A program made the position numbers and the translations under genes. The notes under the pieces are model-generated. The model made no database searches. It was not told the origin of the DNA and saw only the letters and a program-made list of their open reading frames with translations. Below, in pieces: positions 17,750-25,843 of a stretch of DNA of 64,000 nt. Origin of the DNA: Defluviicoccus sp. (GTDB lineage Bacteria > Pseudomonadota > Alphaproteobacteria > Rhodospirillales > Defluviicoccaceae); contig JARSSM010000007.1 in assembly GCA_029624735.1 (NCBI GenBank), positions 62,001 to 126,000 on the forward strand. Direction: 5' to 3'. Each line of letters opens with the position of its first letter. Position 1 is the first letter of the stretch.

Positions 17750-17792
17750 GCTTCTGTAGGTTACTTACCGGAACGACATCGAAACTGTCCGG
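17750..17792 (-). promoter_or_regulatory. Promoter-like element, copy A, reading into the minus operon
   Basis: On the minus strand CCGGACA, 11 nt, then GTTCCGGTAAGTAAC and, after four variable bases, AGAAGC. Thirty-three of 43 positions match copy B at 20981-21023 with the same spacing. It overlaps the 3' end of the sigma-like gene and lies about 146 nt upstream of the first minus-operon gene. CGGACA and a TAAGTA-like hexamer stand 17-18 nt apart, as in a -35/-10 promoter. Confidence 0.6.
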
Positions 17793-18379
17793 GCACCGCC
17801 CAGGTAAATCTCGAGGTCGGCGTCGCGGCACCGTTCCCTGAGGGTGGCGATGCGTTCGTAGGCGGAGCTGCGCGCCAAGCCGGTTCGACGACACGCGGCG
17901 CTGATGGAGTCTTCGAGAATCCACAAACAGCACTGCCAGAGGTTATCGGGCAGCGTGGCGATCAGCCGCGAGATGTCGTGCCGCAGCATGGCCTCGTCCT
18001 CGGGCGCCGGATCGGCACCGCCCCAAGCGATCGGAAGCTGGTGTGTTCGCTCCCTTGGCGGCTCAGCGTCCGTGCCAGGGTCACGTTGCAGATCCGCGAA
18101 TGGAATGATGTCGATCCCGAAGCCGCGCTTCAGCGTCCGGACCGTCTCGGTCATTGCGACGGCATGGCGCCTGACGACCCGATCAATGAACGTTGGAAAC
18201 GACGCCCGGGACGGATCGAAGTCTCGCGAGCGCCGGAGGACGTGGAGCACGAACTCCTGCTCGATGTCCTCGATTTCCATACCGGGAAGGGCGTTGGAGC
18301 GGGACAGGCGCTGTGCGTGCGCCCGAACGGATTGGATAATGGTCGGATCAATGCCGTCGTAACGATTGCGGCTTCCCAT
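17765..18379 (-). CDS. Phage-encoded sigma-70-like factor
   Basis: 204 aa; AAGGCG precedes the start by 6 nt. Residues about 30-90 resemble sigma region 2 (MEIEDIEQEFVLHVLRR, DFDPSRASFPTFIDRVVRRHA) and residues about 140-190 region 4 (LIATLPDNLWQCCLWILEDS, ISAACRRTGLARSSAYERIA). There is no intact region 3. It would redirect host RNA polymerase. The two 43-nt promoter-like elements that bracket this control region are candidate targets. Region 4 is weak, so an RNA-polymerase-independent regulator remains possible. Confidence 0.7.
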   Translation of the reverse strand: MGSRNRYDGIDPTIIQSVRAHAQRLSRSNALPGMEIEDIEQEFVLHVLRRSRDFDPSRASFPTFIDRVVRRHAVAMTETVRTLKRGFGIDIIPFADLQRDPGTDAEPPRERTHQLPIAWGGADPAPEDEAMLRHDISRLIATLPDNLWQCCLWILEDSISAACRRTGLARSSAYERIATLRERCRDADLEIYLGGARTVSMSFR

Positions 18380-18548
18380 GGGTTTCGCCTTCGCCTGGCG
18401 GGCGGGCGCGTGGCCCGATCACAGGCGAGGGGCGAAAATTCACCGAAACGCCGATTTCAACGGCGGTGGGACGTGGCGGATGATCAGATAACGACGTGAT
18501 TTGAGCCAGTTAGAGCCGCAAAAGAAAATGCGGTTTCTTGCGGAAGGG

Positions 18549-18566
18549 CCGGTGAATTTTCACCGG
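18549..18566. promoter_or_regulatory. Palindromic operator-like site with upstream half-site
   Basis: CCGGTGAATTTTCACCGG has 8-bp arms around TT. A half-site, GAAAATTCACCG, occurs at 18434-18445. Both lie in the 193-nt gap between the unknown two-gene cassette and the sigma-like gene, upstream of the latter. There is no T-run, so an operator is more likely than a terminator. Confidence 0.55.
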
Positions 18567-18572
18567 GGGCGG

Positions 18573-19658
18573 CTATTGGCCCCGGCGGCGCCTCAGGATG
18601 TCTCGGAGGACGTCACCGCGGATCACAAAGCGGGCGCGGTACTCGCGCGCGCTCGGATCCCAGGGAACGGGGTCCTCCTTGATGCCGAACGCGGCTTGCA
18701 GTTTCTCCGCAAACAGTTGCTTTTGCTTCTTGATCCGAGCTGCCTCGGACGGCTTGGCAGTGCGCAGCGAGCCACCCGTGACCGCGAGCACCTGCAGGGT
18801 CTTCCACTGCAGGGTCGGCTTCTTGGTCCGCGCGTCCCTCATTCCGAGATCGATCGGCTCCACGGTTCGGCTTTCACCGCGGCAGATCACCCGCAGCATT
18901 TCCTCGGCTTCGAACGCGAAGATGAGGTTCTCCCATTTGACATCCGGGGGCAGACTCCAGGCACGAGGTGGTGCTTCTGGATCAGGCTCAACGGCCGCCC
19001 AAGCACGTGGAAAAATCGCCTGTGCCGGTCCCAGGCACGCCAAGCCCTCCGCCGCCGAAGCCTCGGTGATTTCCTCAAGGGCGGCGGCATCGGACGCGTT
19101 CCGTGACAGCGCCTCGAGAGTCGCCTCGGAGAAATACGCCTGGGTGGGTGAGAGCAAACCGAATGGGCCGCTCCCCGACCGGAGGAGCCTTGAGATATGA
19201 GGCAGCAGCCCGTTGCGCTCGGTTGGAATCGTCAGGTAGACGGGAAACGAGCAGCCCGCCGCGATATCGGCGAAGCCGATCTGCCAGACCTGGTGCAGGC
19301 CTGCAGCTGGCCGGAAAGCCGGCCTGAGGTCGAGAGATCGTCCGATCTGGCTGGCGAGCGCGCGGGTATCCAGTTCGTAAATGGCGAGGTCATCGAGCGA
19401 AATGTCAATTTGGGCGCATTCCCTGGGCCGGTTGCCGCAGACCGCGACAAGCGATCCGTCCGCGTGACGCACGACGCGGCGCGGGCAACGGTCGCCACCC
19501 GGGCTCGGACACGAGAGCACCGTAGCGACGCGACCTGTCCGACGAAGGAGCCCCTCTGCGGCAGTCAGCTCGTCGCCGAGCCGCTGCCGCCAAGCGTAAC
19601 GGGTGTCCGCGCCGGCCGGAAGATCCTCAAGCGCCCGCCAGAAGCGGCTGAGCTTCAC
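18573..19658 (-). CDS. Unknown protein, second gene of a two-gene cassette
   Basis: 361 aa, no family recognised. Residues about 49-82 carry several cysteines (CPSPGGDRCP, AVCGNRPREC) that may bind zinc. A middle region (AAGCSFPVYLTIPTERNGLL, LLSPTQAYFSEATLEALSRN) is followed by LGMRDARTKKPTLQWKTLQVL and a basic KKQKQLFAEKLQAAFG helix, which could be DNA-binding. It overlaps the upstream gene by 32 nt. It sits between phage early modules in the place where repressor or lysogeny genes are expected, so a regulatory or superinfection-exclusion role is possible; nothing in the sequence proves it. Confidence 0.6.
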   Translation of the reverse strand: MKLSRFWRALEDLPAGADTRYAWRQRLGDELTAAEGLLRRTGRVATVLSCPSPGGDRCPRRVVRHADGSLVAVCGNRPRECAQIDISLDDLAIYELDTRALASQIGRSLDLRPAFRPAAGLHQVWQIGFADIAAGCSFPVYLTIPTERNGLLPHISRLLRSGSGPFGLLSPTQAYFSEATLEALSRNASDAAALEEITEASAAEGLACLGPAQAIFPRAWAAVEPDPEAPPRAWSLPPDVKWENLIFAFEAEEMLRVICRGESRTVEPIDLGMRDARTKKPTLQWKTLQVLAVTGGSLRTAKPSEAARIKKQKQLFAEKLQAAFGIKEDPVPWDPSAREYRARFVIRGDVLRDILRRRRGQ

Positions 19659-20817
19659 TGAACTGCCTTGTGGCGTGCACCGGCATGAAGCCGCGTGCCT
19701 TCAAGAAGGGCTCGACCAGTTCCCGGTCTTCGGTGCGCGAATAGATGATCGTGTTGGGAGGACGGATTGTGACACGCCTCGCTTTCTCGTCGCCGGTGAA
19801 CACGAACTCGAGGCCCGCTGAGGTCAACCGGGCTGTCTCTGGCAGCACATAGCCCTCGGCTGCGAAGTCTGCGAACAGATCCGACGCCTTGTCGATGGCC
19901 ATCCTCTCGTAAGGACCGCCGCGGATGCGCGTAAGCTCGACAAGCTTTGCATCATCCAGACCTGCAATGTCGTCGCAGGCAAGGGAGCAGGCGCCATACC
20001 GCTTGAGCGGATCGAGGGTGAGTTCGTGCAGGAAGCTGAACCGCTTCTCGTCCCCGAAAAAGAACAATCCGATGCTGTAAAGATAGATCTCGGTCAGCCT
20101 CTTGCCGTCTGCGTGCACGCCCAGCGTCCCGGTCTCCGGGTCATAGACGAGGACGTCATACTTCTCGGGCCGATAGTACTCCATCGACGATTGGCCATCG
20201 CTGACGCTGCCTTCGCGCTTGAAGGCAAGGCCATGCCGAATGAGGATCCAGGTGCTCGATCCGTGGTCGAAGATCGAGACTCGACTGTATCGACCACGCT
20301 TATGGTTCTCGAACCAGTCCTCCAGGTGGTTCTGAAGTGAAGCGAGCTCAGTCTCGTCATACTCGGGGAACGGTGAGCGCCGCGGAAGCCGGTCCCGGAA
20401 GTAAACGAACCTCTTCTGCCGCAGCGCGTAACCTCGGGCATGTGTCCACTTCACGAGGTCCGGTCTTGCTGACCAGACCTCGATGGCGACGTCGGCAGGC
20501 GTCGGATCTGGGCCAAGATCGAGCACAAGGCCGGCCTGTGAGGCCGCCTCGAGGAGATCATCCATGCCCTCCTCGTCGGCCATTTCGTCGACGAAGAAGA
20601 GCGCGTCGACCATGTCTCTCGGCACACGCTCATCAGGACTGATCAGGATGGCGGCGAGGGTATGGTGGTCGATGCAGCCGAGAAGATCAGGCGCGAACGT
20701 GAACCCGCGATCGGTGAGGTACTGAGAGAAGGGGCGGAAGAACGCCGCAAGCCGGCGCGGGTGAACTGTCTTCAGCCGGCCGGGCTCCGAGAACCGCTTA
20801 AGCCTGAACGTTGCCAT
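19627..20817 (-). CDS. Unknown protein, first gene of a two-gene cassette
   Basis: 396 aa from the ATG ending at 20817, chosen because GGAG lies 9 nt upstream; an ATG five codons upstream is also possible. No family recognised. It is not low-complexity and is rich in aromatic and acidic residues (DALFFVDEMADEEGMDDLLE, YLYSIGLFFFGDEKRFSF). Base composition is lower in GC than the flanking phage genes. It overlaps the next gene by 32 nt, so the two are coupled. The 220-nt region upstream also holds the divergent plus-strand promoter element. Confidence 0.65.
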   Translation of the reverse strand: MATFRLKRFSEPGRLKTVHPRRLAAFFRPFSQYLTDRGFTFAPDLLGCIDHHTLAAILISPDERVPRDMVDALFFVDEMADEEGMDDLLEAASQAGLVLDLGPDPTPADVAIEVWSARPDLVKWTHARGYALRQKRFVYFRDRLPRRSPFPEYDETELASLQNHLEDWFENHKRGRYSRVSIFDHGSSTWILIRHGLAFKREGSVSDGQSSMEYYRPEKYDVLVYDPETGTLGVHADGKRLTEIYLYSIGLFFFGDEKRFSFLHELTLDPLKRYGACSLACDDIAGLDDAKLVELTRIRGGPYERMAIDKASDLFADFAAEGYVLPETARLTSAGLEFVFTGDEKARRVTIRPPNTIIYSRTEDRELVEPFLKARGFMPVHATRQFSEAQPLLAGA

Positions 20818-20980
20818 GTGAGGCTGCTCCATGATGGTGTCGCAATCATCATTGTGCCGCAGCCTCCTCCCGTTTCGGCCGGGTCCTGGAGCCGGCACGT
20901 TTCGAGCGCCGATCCAGACCACCTTCTTCCGAGGCGTAAGCCGAAGGGGCGCAATATACGCGACTTTTCTTGATTCGCAA

Positions 20981-21023
20981 CCGGACATTTTGTGGCTGGT
21001 TCCGGTAAGTAACTAAGAGAAGC
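20981..21023 (+). promoter_or_regulatory. Promoter-like element, copy B, reading into the plus operon
   Basis: CCGGACA, 11 nt, GTTCCGGTAAGTAAC, four variable bases, AGAAGC: the same layout as copy A at 17750-17792 on the other strand. It lies 15 nt before the GTG that opens the plus-strand operon. The whole 20818-21038 gap holds this element and the leader of the divergent unknown gene. Confidence 0.6.
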
Positions 21024-21038
21024 AATCCCTATTGCCCG

Positions 21039-21236
21039 GTGACGCCCTCCGTGTCGAACGCCCTCGATCCCAACTGCATGACCGCCGCCGAGCGCTTGGC
21101 CGAGATTGGCGAGATTCTCGCCGCCGGCCTCAAGCGGCTGCGGCTTCGAGAACAGGAAATCACCGCCCGCCGGCCTGAGCCGACCACAGCCCCCCGCCAA
21201 CATATCCCGCCACGGCGGAAGCGGAGTGCCGCATGA
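21039..21236 (+). CDS. Small conserved prophage protein
   Basis: 65 aa from GTG at 21039, or 52 aa from ATG at 21078 (MTAAERLAEIGEILAAGLKRL). The helical AERLAEIGEILAAGL segment is a pattern I recall from small alphaproteobacterial prophage proteins encoded near recombinase modules. Function unknown. It overlaps the helicase start by 4 nt and would be the first product from promoter-like element B. Confidence 0.6.
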   Translation: MTPSVSNALDPNCMTAAERLAEIGEILAAGLKRLRLREQEITARRPEPTTAPRQHIPPRRKRSAA

Positions 21237-22954
21237 TCGAGCTCCGCCCGTATCAGTCCGCCGCCATCGAGGCGATCTACGGCTACTTCGCCGACAAGGC
21301 CGGCAATCCGCTGATCGTGTTGCCGACAGCGTCCGGAAAGTCAGTCTGTATCGCCGAGTTCATGCGACGAGCCATCGCCGATTGGCCGGACACTCGCATT
21401 TTGGTCATCACCCACGTCAAAGAGTTGATCGCGCAGAACTACGCCGAGATGATCCGGCTGTGGCCGGACGCGCCGGCCGGCATCTACTCGGCCGGGCTGA
21501 ATAAGCGCGACCTGCACGCGCAGATCCTGTTCGCCGGCATCCAGAGCATTCACAAGCGCGCCTACGACATCCAGCGCTGCGATCTGGCGCTCATCGATGA
21601 GTGCCACCTCTGCCCACGGACATCGGACACCATGTACCGCCGGTTCTTGGGCGATCTCACCACCATCAACCCGCACCTCAAGGTGATCGGCTTCACCGCC
21701 ACGCCCTATCGGCTCGACAGCGGCATGCTGCACGAGGGCGATGGTGCCTTGTTCACCGACATCGCCTACGAGGCGGGCGTCGCCGACATGATCGCGCAAG
21801 GCTACTTGTCCGAGGTGGTGCCGAAGCGGACCGAAACGCAGCTCGACACGACGGGCGTCGGCAGCCGCGGCGGCGAGTTCATCCCCGGCCAGCTCGAGGC
21901 GGCGTGTGACGTCGCCGCAGTGACCGAGGGTGCGGTCGATGAGATCGTCCGCCACGGCGCCGATCGCGGTTCGTGGCTGGTGTTCTGCGCCGGTGTCCGC
22001 CACGCCGAGCACGTCCGTGACGCGATCCGGAGCCGAGGATTTGCCTGCGAGGCGATCCTCGGCGAGACCGCCTCGGCCGAGCGGGACCAGGTGATCGCCG
22101 CCTTCAAGCGCGGCACGATCCGTTGTCTCACCAATGCCAACGTGCTCACCACCGGCTTCAACGCGCCCGGTGTCGATCTGATTGCCATGCTACGGCCGAC
22201 CAAGTCGGTCGGGCTTTACGTGCAGATGATCGGCCGCGGCACGCGTCTCGCCAATGGCAAGCAAGATTGCCTGGTCCTCGACTTCGCCGGTAACGTCGAA
22301 CGGCACGGACCGATCGATCGCATCGATGGGCGGAGGCGGAAGAAGGACGACGAGCCGGGCTCGGCACCGGTCAAGACCTGCCCCGACTGCCGGACGATCG
22401 TGCATGCGTCGGTGCGCCAGTGCCCGACCTGCGGCCATCTGTTCCCGCCTTCTCAGCCGGATCTGTCGCACACCGCGTCGACCAGCGCCATCCTGTCGAG
22501 CCAGATCCGCTCCCAGCGTCTGACCGTCACCGGCATCTCCTATCACCGCCACGAGAAGCCGGGCAGTCCGCCCAGCCTGCGCGTCGAGTACGCGTGCGGC
22601 CTCGCATCGCATCGCGAATGGGTGTGCTTCGAGCATACCGGCTATGCCCGGCAGAAGGCGGTGCAGTGGTGGCAGAAGCGGCTTCCCGATCGGCCGGTGC
22701 CGCGCACCGTCGCCGAGGCGATCGTCCTTGCCGAACAGCTGCCCGTCCCTGTCCGGATCAGCGTCCGGCCGCAGGGCCGCTACACGGAGATCACCGGTTA
22801 CGAGTTCCAAAAATGCTCTGCGACGTCTGCCGCCGCGAGGCCCGCGGCTTCGGCTGGTTCGACCCAGCCCTCTCGTTCGACCACCCCCGGCAGCGGTTTC
22901 GTCACTTCTGCTCCATCGCCTGCCAGGACCTCTGCCATCGGAGACAGGGCATGA
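21233..22954 (+). CDS. SF2 DEAD/DEAH-family phage helicase with C-terminal zinc ribbon
   Basis: 573 aa. Motif I PTASGKS (31-37), motif II DECH (122-125), motif III FTATP near 155, and motif VI QMIGRGTR near 335 define an SF2 helicase. CPDC and CPTC near 380 and 395 form a zinc ribbon. The last about 50 residues (after YEFQKC) are Ser/Ala/Pro-rich and are simply the out-of-frame reading of the next gene, so the native stop may have been lost. It precedes the primase-polymerase and probably drives phage replication. Confidence 0.85.
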   Translation: MIELRPYQSAAIEAIYGYFADKAGNPLIVLPTASGKSVCIAEFMRRAIADWPDTRILVITHVKELIAQNYAEMIRLWPDAPAGIYSAGLNKRDLHAQILFAGIQSIHKRAYDIQRCDLALIDECHLCPRTSDTMYRRFLGDLTTINPHLKVIGFTATPYRLDSGMLHEGDGALFTDIAYEAGVADMIAQGYLSEVVPKRTETQLDTTGVGSRGGEFIPGQLEAACDVAAVTEGAVDEIVRHGADRGSWLVFCAGVRHAEHVRDAIRSRGFACEAILGETASAERDQVIAAFKRGTIRCLTNANVLTTGFNAPGVDLIAMLRPTKSVGLYVQMIGRGTRLANGKQDCLVLDFAGNVERHGPIDRIDGRRRKKDDEPGSAPVKTCPDCRTIVHASVRQCPTCGHLFPPSQPDLSHTASTSAILSSQIRSQRLTVTGISYHRHEKPGSPPSLRVEYACGLASHREWVCFEHTGYARQKAVQWWQKRLPDRPVPRTVAEAIVLAEQLPVPVRISVRPQGRYTEITGYEFQKCSATSAAARPAASAGSTQPSRSTTPGSGFVTSAPSPARTSAIGDRA

Positions 22955-23175
22955 TCGATCCGACCCCCAACGAGAAGGCCGCCTTCGTCCACGGCGGCCG
23001 TTACGGCGGCGAATACCTCGACAGCATCGGAAAGACCGATCTGGAGACGCTCAATCCGGAGGAGTGGCTCACCTTCATCGAAGCGGTGGTCACCGGCTAC
23101 TGCGATCACTTGCGCGCGCTCGCCGCCAGAGATGCTGAGCGCTTAGGCCGCATGGCGCCGGAGGTGCCGTTCTGA
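22813..23175 (+). CDS. DUF6511-like small zinc protein
   Basis: 120 aa, starting at ATG 22813 inside the helicase 3' end. It begins MLCDVCRREARGFGWFDP and has FCSIACQDLCHRR, two cysteine pairs typical of DUF6511 phage proteins, followed by an acidic helical half (TLNPEEWLTFIEAVVTGYCD). It overlaps the helicase by 142 nt. The run of five A at the junction lies where a -1 shift would join the two frames, but independent initiation is the simpler reading. Its stop shares one base with the primase ATG. Confidence 0.7.
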   Translation: MLCDVCRREARGFGWFDPALSFDHPRQRFRHFCSIACQDLCHRRQGMIDPTPNEKAAFVHGGRYGGEYLDSIGKTDLETLNPEEWLTFIEAVVTGYCDHLRALAARDAERLGRMAPEVPF

Positions 23176-25442
23176 TGGCAAGCTTCATGGCCGATCTCGG
23201 GGCGCGGCTAGTCGACAACGGCTACGCCGTCATCCCGATCATGCCGGGCACGAAAAAGCCCGGGCGGTTCGTTGCCGGTGCCTGGCGCGATTATCCGGGC
23301 TGGACCAAACATTGCCAGCGGCCGACGACCGAGAACGAGCTCGCCGTGTGGAGCCAGTGGCCGGATGCCGGCATCGGCATTGCCGGTGGGGTTGTCGCCG
23401 CGGTCGACATCGATATCGCCGACGGCGAGCTGGCGGTGCGCATCGAGACCCTGGCGCGCGAGCGCCTGGGCGAAACACCGGCGCTGCGGATCGGCCGGGC
23501 GCCGAAACGGCTGCTCGTCTATCGCACGGACGCACCGTTCAAGGGCTTCAAGCTCATGCCGATCGAGGTGCTGTGCGAAGGGCAGCAGTTCGTGGCCTAT
23601 CACATTCACCCCGACACCGGCCGGCCGTACGAATGGCCGGAGGAGTCGCTTGCCGACATCGACATCGGCCGGCTGCCCTTGATCAGCGAGGCGCAAGCGC
23701 GCGCATTTGCCGAAGAGGCGTACGCGCTGCTCCCGGAGACCCTGCGGCCGGCGCGGCTCGGCGGCGGCAACGTCCCAGCGCATCCGGCCGCGCCCGGCGA
23801 TCTGCGCGGCACCACCGAGGCCGTCAGCGCCGCACTCGCGTTCATCCCCAACGCCGATCTCGACTACGAGTCATGGATGCGGATCGGCATGGCGCTCAAG
23901 GGCGCGCTCGGGGATGAAGCGGAGTCCCTGTTCGCCGTCTGGTCGGCGCAGTCGGCGAAGGACGTGCCCGATTACACCGCCAAGGCATGGGCCAGCTTCC
24001 AGCCACGCTCGATCGGCGCCGGCACTCTCTACCACCACGCGATCGCCAACGGCTGGACGCCCGAGCCCGATCTCGTTCTCAATGGCAACGTCCACATGAA
24101 CGGACACCATCCGGCGAAAGCGCTGTTGGAAAAACTCCAGCCCGCCGCGGCGGCCGAACCGCCGGCGATGCCGGTGCCCCCCATCCCCGATCTCGCGCGT
24201 CTCGATGGCGCGCTGGCGCTGTTCGTCTCCTACATTCTCACCACCGCCATTCGGCCGCAGCCGTGGCTCGCCGTCGGCGCCGCCCTCACCGCGCTCGGCA
24301 CCCTGATGGGCCGCAACTATCGCACCGAGACCAATCTCCGCTCCAACCTCTACGTGATCGGCTTGGCGGTCAGCGGCGGCGGCAAGGATCACGCCCGCAA
24401 CGCCATCAAGGAGGCGTTCCTCGCCGCCGATCTTGCCACCTATCTTGGCGGCAACCGCATCGTCTCCGGCGCCGGACTGCTGACCGCGCTGTACCGGCAG
24501 CCGGCGTCGCTGTTCCAGATCGATGAGTTCGGCCAGTTCCTCGCCAGCATCATTGACAAGCGCCGGGCACCTAAGCACTTGGCCGAGATCTGGGATCTCT
24601 TGACCGAGCTCTCGACCAGCGCCGGCAGCACCTTCTTCGGCGCCGAGTATGCCGACCAGCATCTGAAGCCGCGCCAGGACATCATCCAGCCGTGCTGCGG
24701 CATTCATGCCACCACCGTACCCGACACGTTCTGGACCGCGCTGCGCAGCGGTTCGTTGCAGGACGGCAGCCTGGCGCGCTTTCTCCTCTTCCGCTCGACC
24801 GAGGATATCCCCGACCGCAACCGCACCGCGACCGCGCTCAGCACAGTGCCGGCCGACCTGGTCGAAGCGCTGCAATCGATCGCCGCCGGGGTCGTGCGCC
24901 CGAACCGCGGCAACCTCGTCGGCACCGACGCACCCACCGTCATCCCGGATCCGCACACGGTACCGATGGCACTTGAGGCGCAGCAGCTGTTCGATGCGCT
25001 GGACGAAGAGCTCACCCAGCGCCAGCGTCAGGCCATCGGCTCCAACCACGGCGCGGTGCTCGCGCGCATCTGGGAGAACACCGCCAAGGTGGCGCTGATC
25101 AAGGCGGTGAGCGCCGATCCGGTGCACCCCATCATCCGCCTCGAGGACGCCACCTGGGCCCGCGACGTCGTCGACCACTGCGTCGCCACGTTGCTGACCC
25201 AGGCAAACCGCCACCTCGCCGAAAACGATACCGAGCGCAACCATAAGCGGATGCTCGAAGTCGTCCGAAGCGCCGGTGCCGAAGGGCTGACCAAGAACGA
25301 GCTCGTCCGCCGCACCCAGTTTCTCGACAAGCGCCAGCGCGACGACGTCATCGCCACCCTGATCGAGTCCGGCCAGATCGGCACCGCCGTGCGCAGCACC
25401 GCGACGCGGCCGGCGCTGATCTTCCGGATGGTGCCCGAATGA
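23175..25442 (+). CDS. Phage bifunctional primase-polymerase / ATPase replication protein
   Basis: 755 aa. The N-terminal 200 residues are a Prim-Pol domain (GYAVIPIMPGTKKPG, AAVDIDIADGELA with the DxD metal site, VAYHIHPDTGRPYEW). A PriCT-like region follows (DYESWMRIGMALKGAL, around 235-290). From about 390 there is an ATPase-like segment with SGGGKDHAR in place of a standard Walker A, as in DUF3987 proteins. The last about 60 residues (GAEGLTKNELVRRTQFLDKR) are a winged helix also found at the start of the RuvC-like protein downstream. It would start and drive phage DNA replication at the adjacent origin-like region. Confidence 0.85.
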   Translation: MASFMADLGARLVDNGYAVIPIMPGTKKPGRFVAGAWRDYPGWTKHCQRPTTENELAVWSQWPDAGIGIAGGVVAAVDIDIADGELAVRIETLARERLGETPALRIGRAPKRLLVYRTDAPFKGFKLMPIEVLCEGQQFVAYHIHPDTGRPYEWPEESLADIDIGRLPLISEAQARAFAEEAYALLPETLRPARLGGGNVPAHPAAPGDLRGTTEAVSAALAFIPNADLDYESWMRIGMALKGALGDEAESLFAVWSAQSAKDVPDYTAKAWASFQPRSIGAGTLYHHAIANGWTPEPDLVLNGNVHMNGHHPAKALLEKLQPAAAAEPPAMPVPPIPDLARLDGALALFVSYILTTAIRPQPWLAVGAALTALGTLMGRNYRTETNLRSNLYVIGLAVSGGGKDHARNAIKEAFLAADLATYLGGNRIVSGAGLLTALYRQPASLFQIDEFGQFLASIIDKRRAPKHLAEIWDLLTELSTSAGSTFFGAEYADQHLKPRQDIIQPCCGIHATTVPDTFWTALRSGSLQDGSLARFLLFRSTEDIPDRNRTATALSTVPADLVEALQSIAAGVVRPNRGNLVGTDAPTVIPDPHTVPMALEAQQLFDALDEELTQRQRQAIGSNHGAVLARIWENTAKVALIKAVSADPVHPIIRLEDATWARDVVDHCVATLLTQANRHLAENDTERNHKRMLEVVRSAGAEGLTKNELVRRTQFLDKRQRDDVIATLIESGQIGTAVRSTATRPALIFRMVPE

Positions 25443-25455
25443 CCGCCTCGGCCAT

Positions 25456-25711
25456 GAAATGTCTCAAAGCTCAAGAAATGTCTCAAATCGCCATAACTAA
25501 TTGTGAAAGCTGGCGTTTTTCGGCATTTTCGATATGTCTCAATGTATCCCCAAGAATATACACTCATACACCCACTCAGCAGACCCCAAGATCAGATCCG
25601 AGAGGGTCTGTGGATGGATTGAGTATATTGAGAGATTATATTATATACTATATTATAAGGGGTTACGGTGCTCCGTCGCCCTTGCGGAATCCTTGAGACA
25701 TTCTGAGACAT
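25456..25711. other. Putative phage replication origin: iterons plus AT-rich element
   Basis: The 25443-25843 gap has no gene. Five copies of ATGTCTCA (direct at 25459, 25478 and 25534; inverted at 25694 and 25704) surround a very AT-rich stretch at 25622-25660 (ATTATATTATATACTATA). The first two copies are extended 13-bp repeats (GAAATGTCTCAAA) spaced 19 bp. Iterons beside an easily melted segment, directly after the primase gene, is the classic layout of a phage or plasmid origin. The remaining sequence to 25843 shows nothing beyond a Shine-Dalgarno site. Confidence 0.65.
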
Positions 25712-25843
25712 CTCCTGCCGTGAGCACACGCAGGCGCACTTCATCGCATCTTACTGCATCCACCCTCGAGGGCTGGAGCGAGGCTGTCGTCCCTGACCGG
25801 AGGACACCGCCGCCCCCGCCGCTCCATGACCCTGGAGGACGAT

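Noticed and set aside
17750..17792. Copy A as protein homology
   Set aside because: It overlaps the sigma gene's last codons, but copy B at 20981 is noncoding, so the shared unit is DNA.
23871..25244. 457-aa minus-strand frame
   Set aside because: Antisense of the primase-polymerase; composition is an artefact of GC-rich codons.
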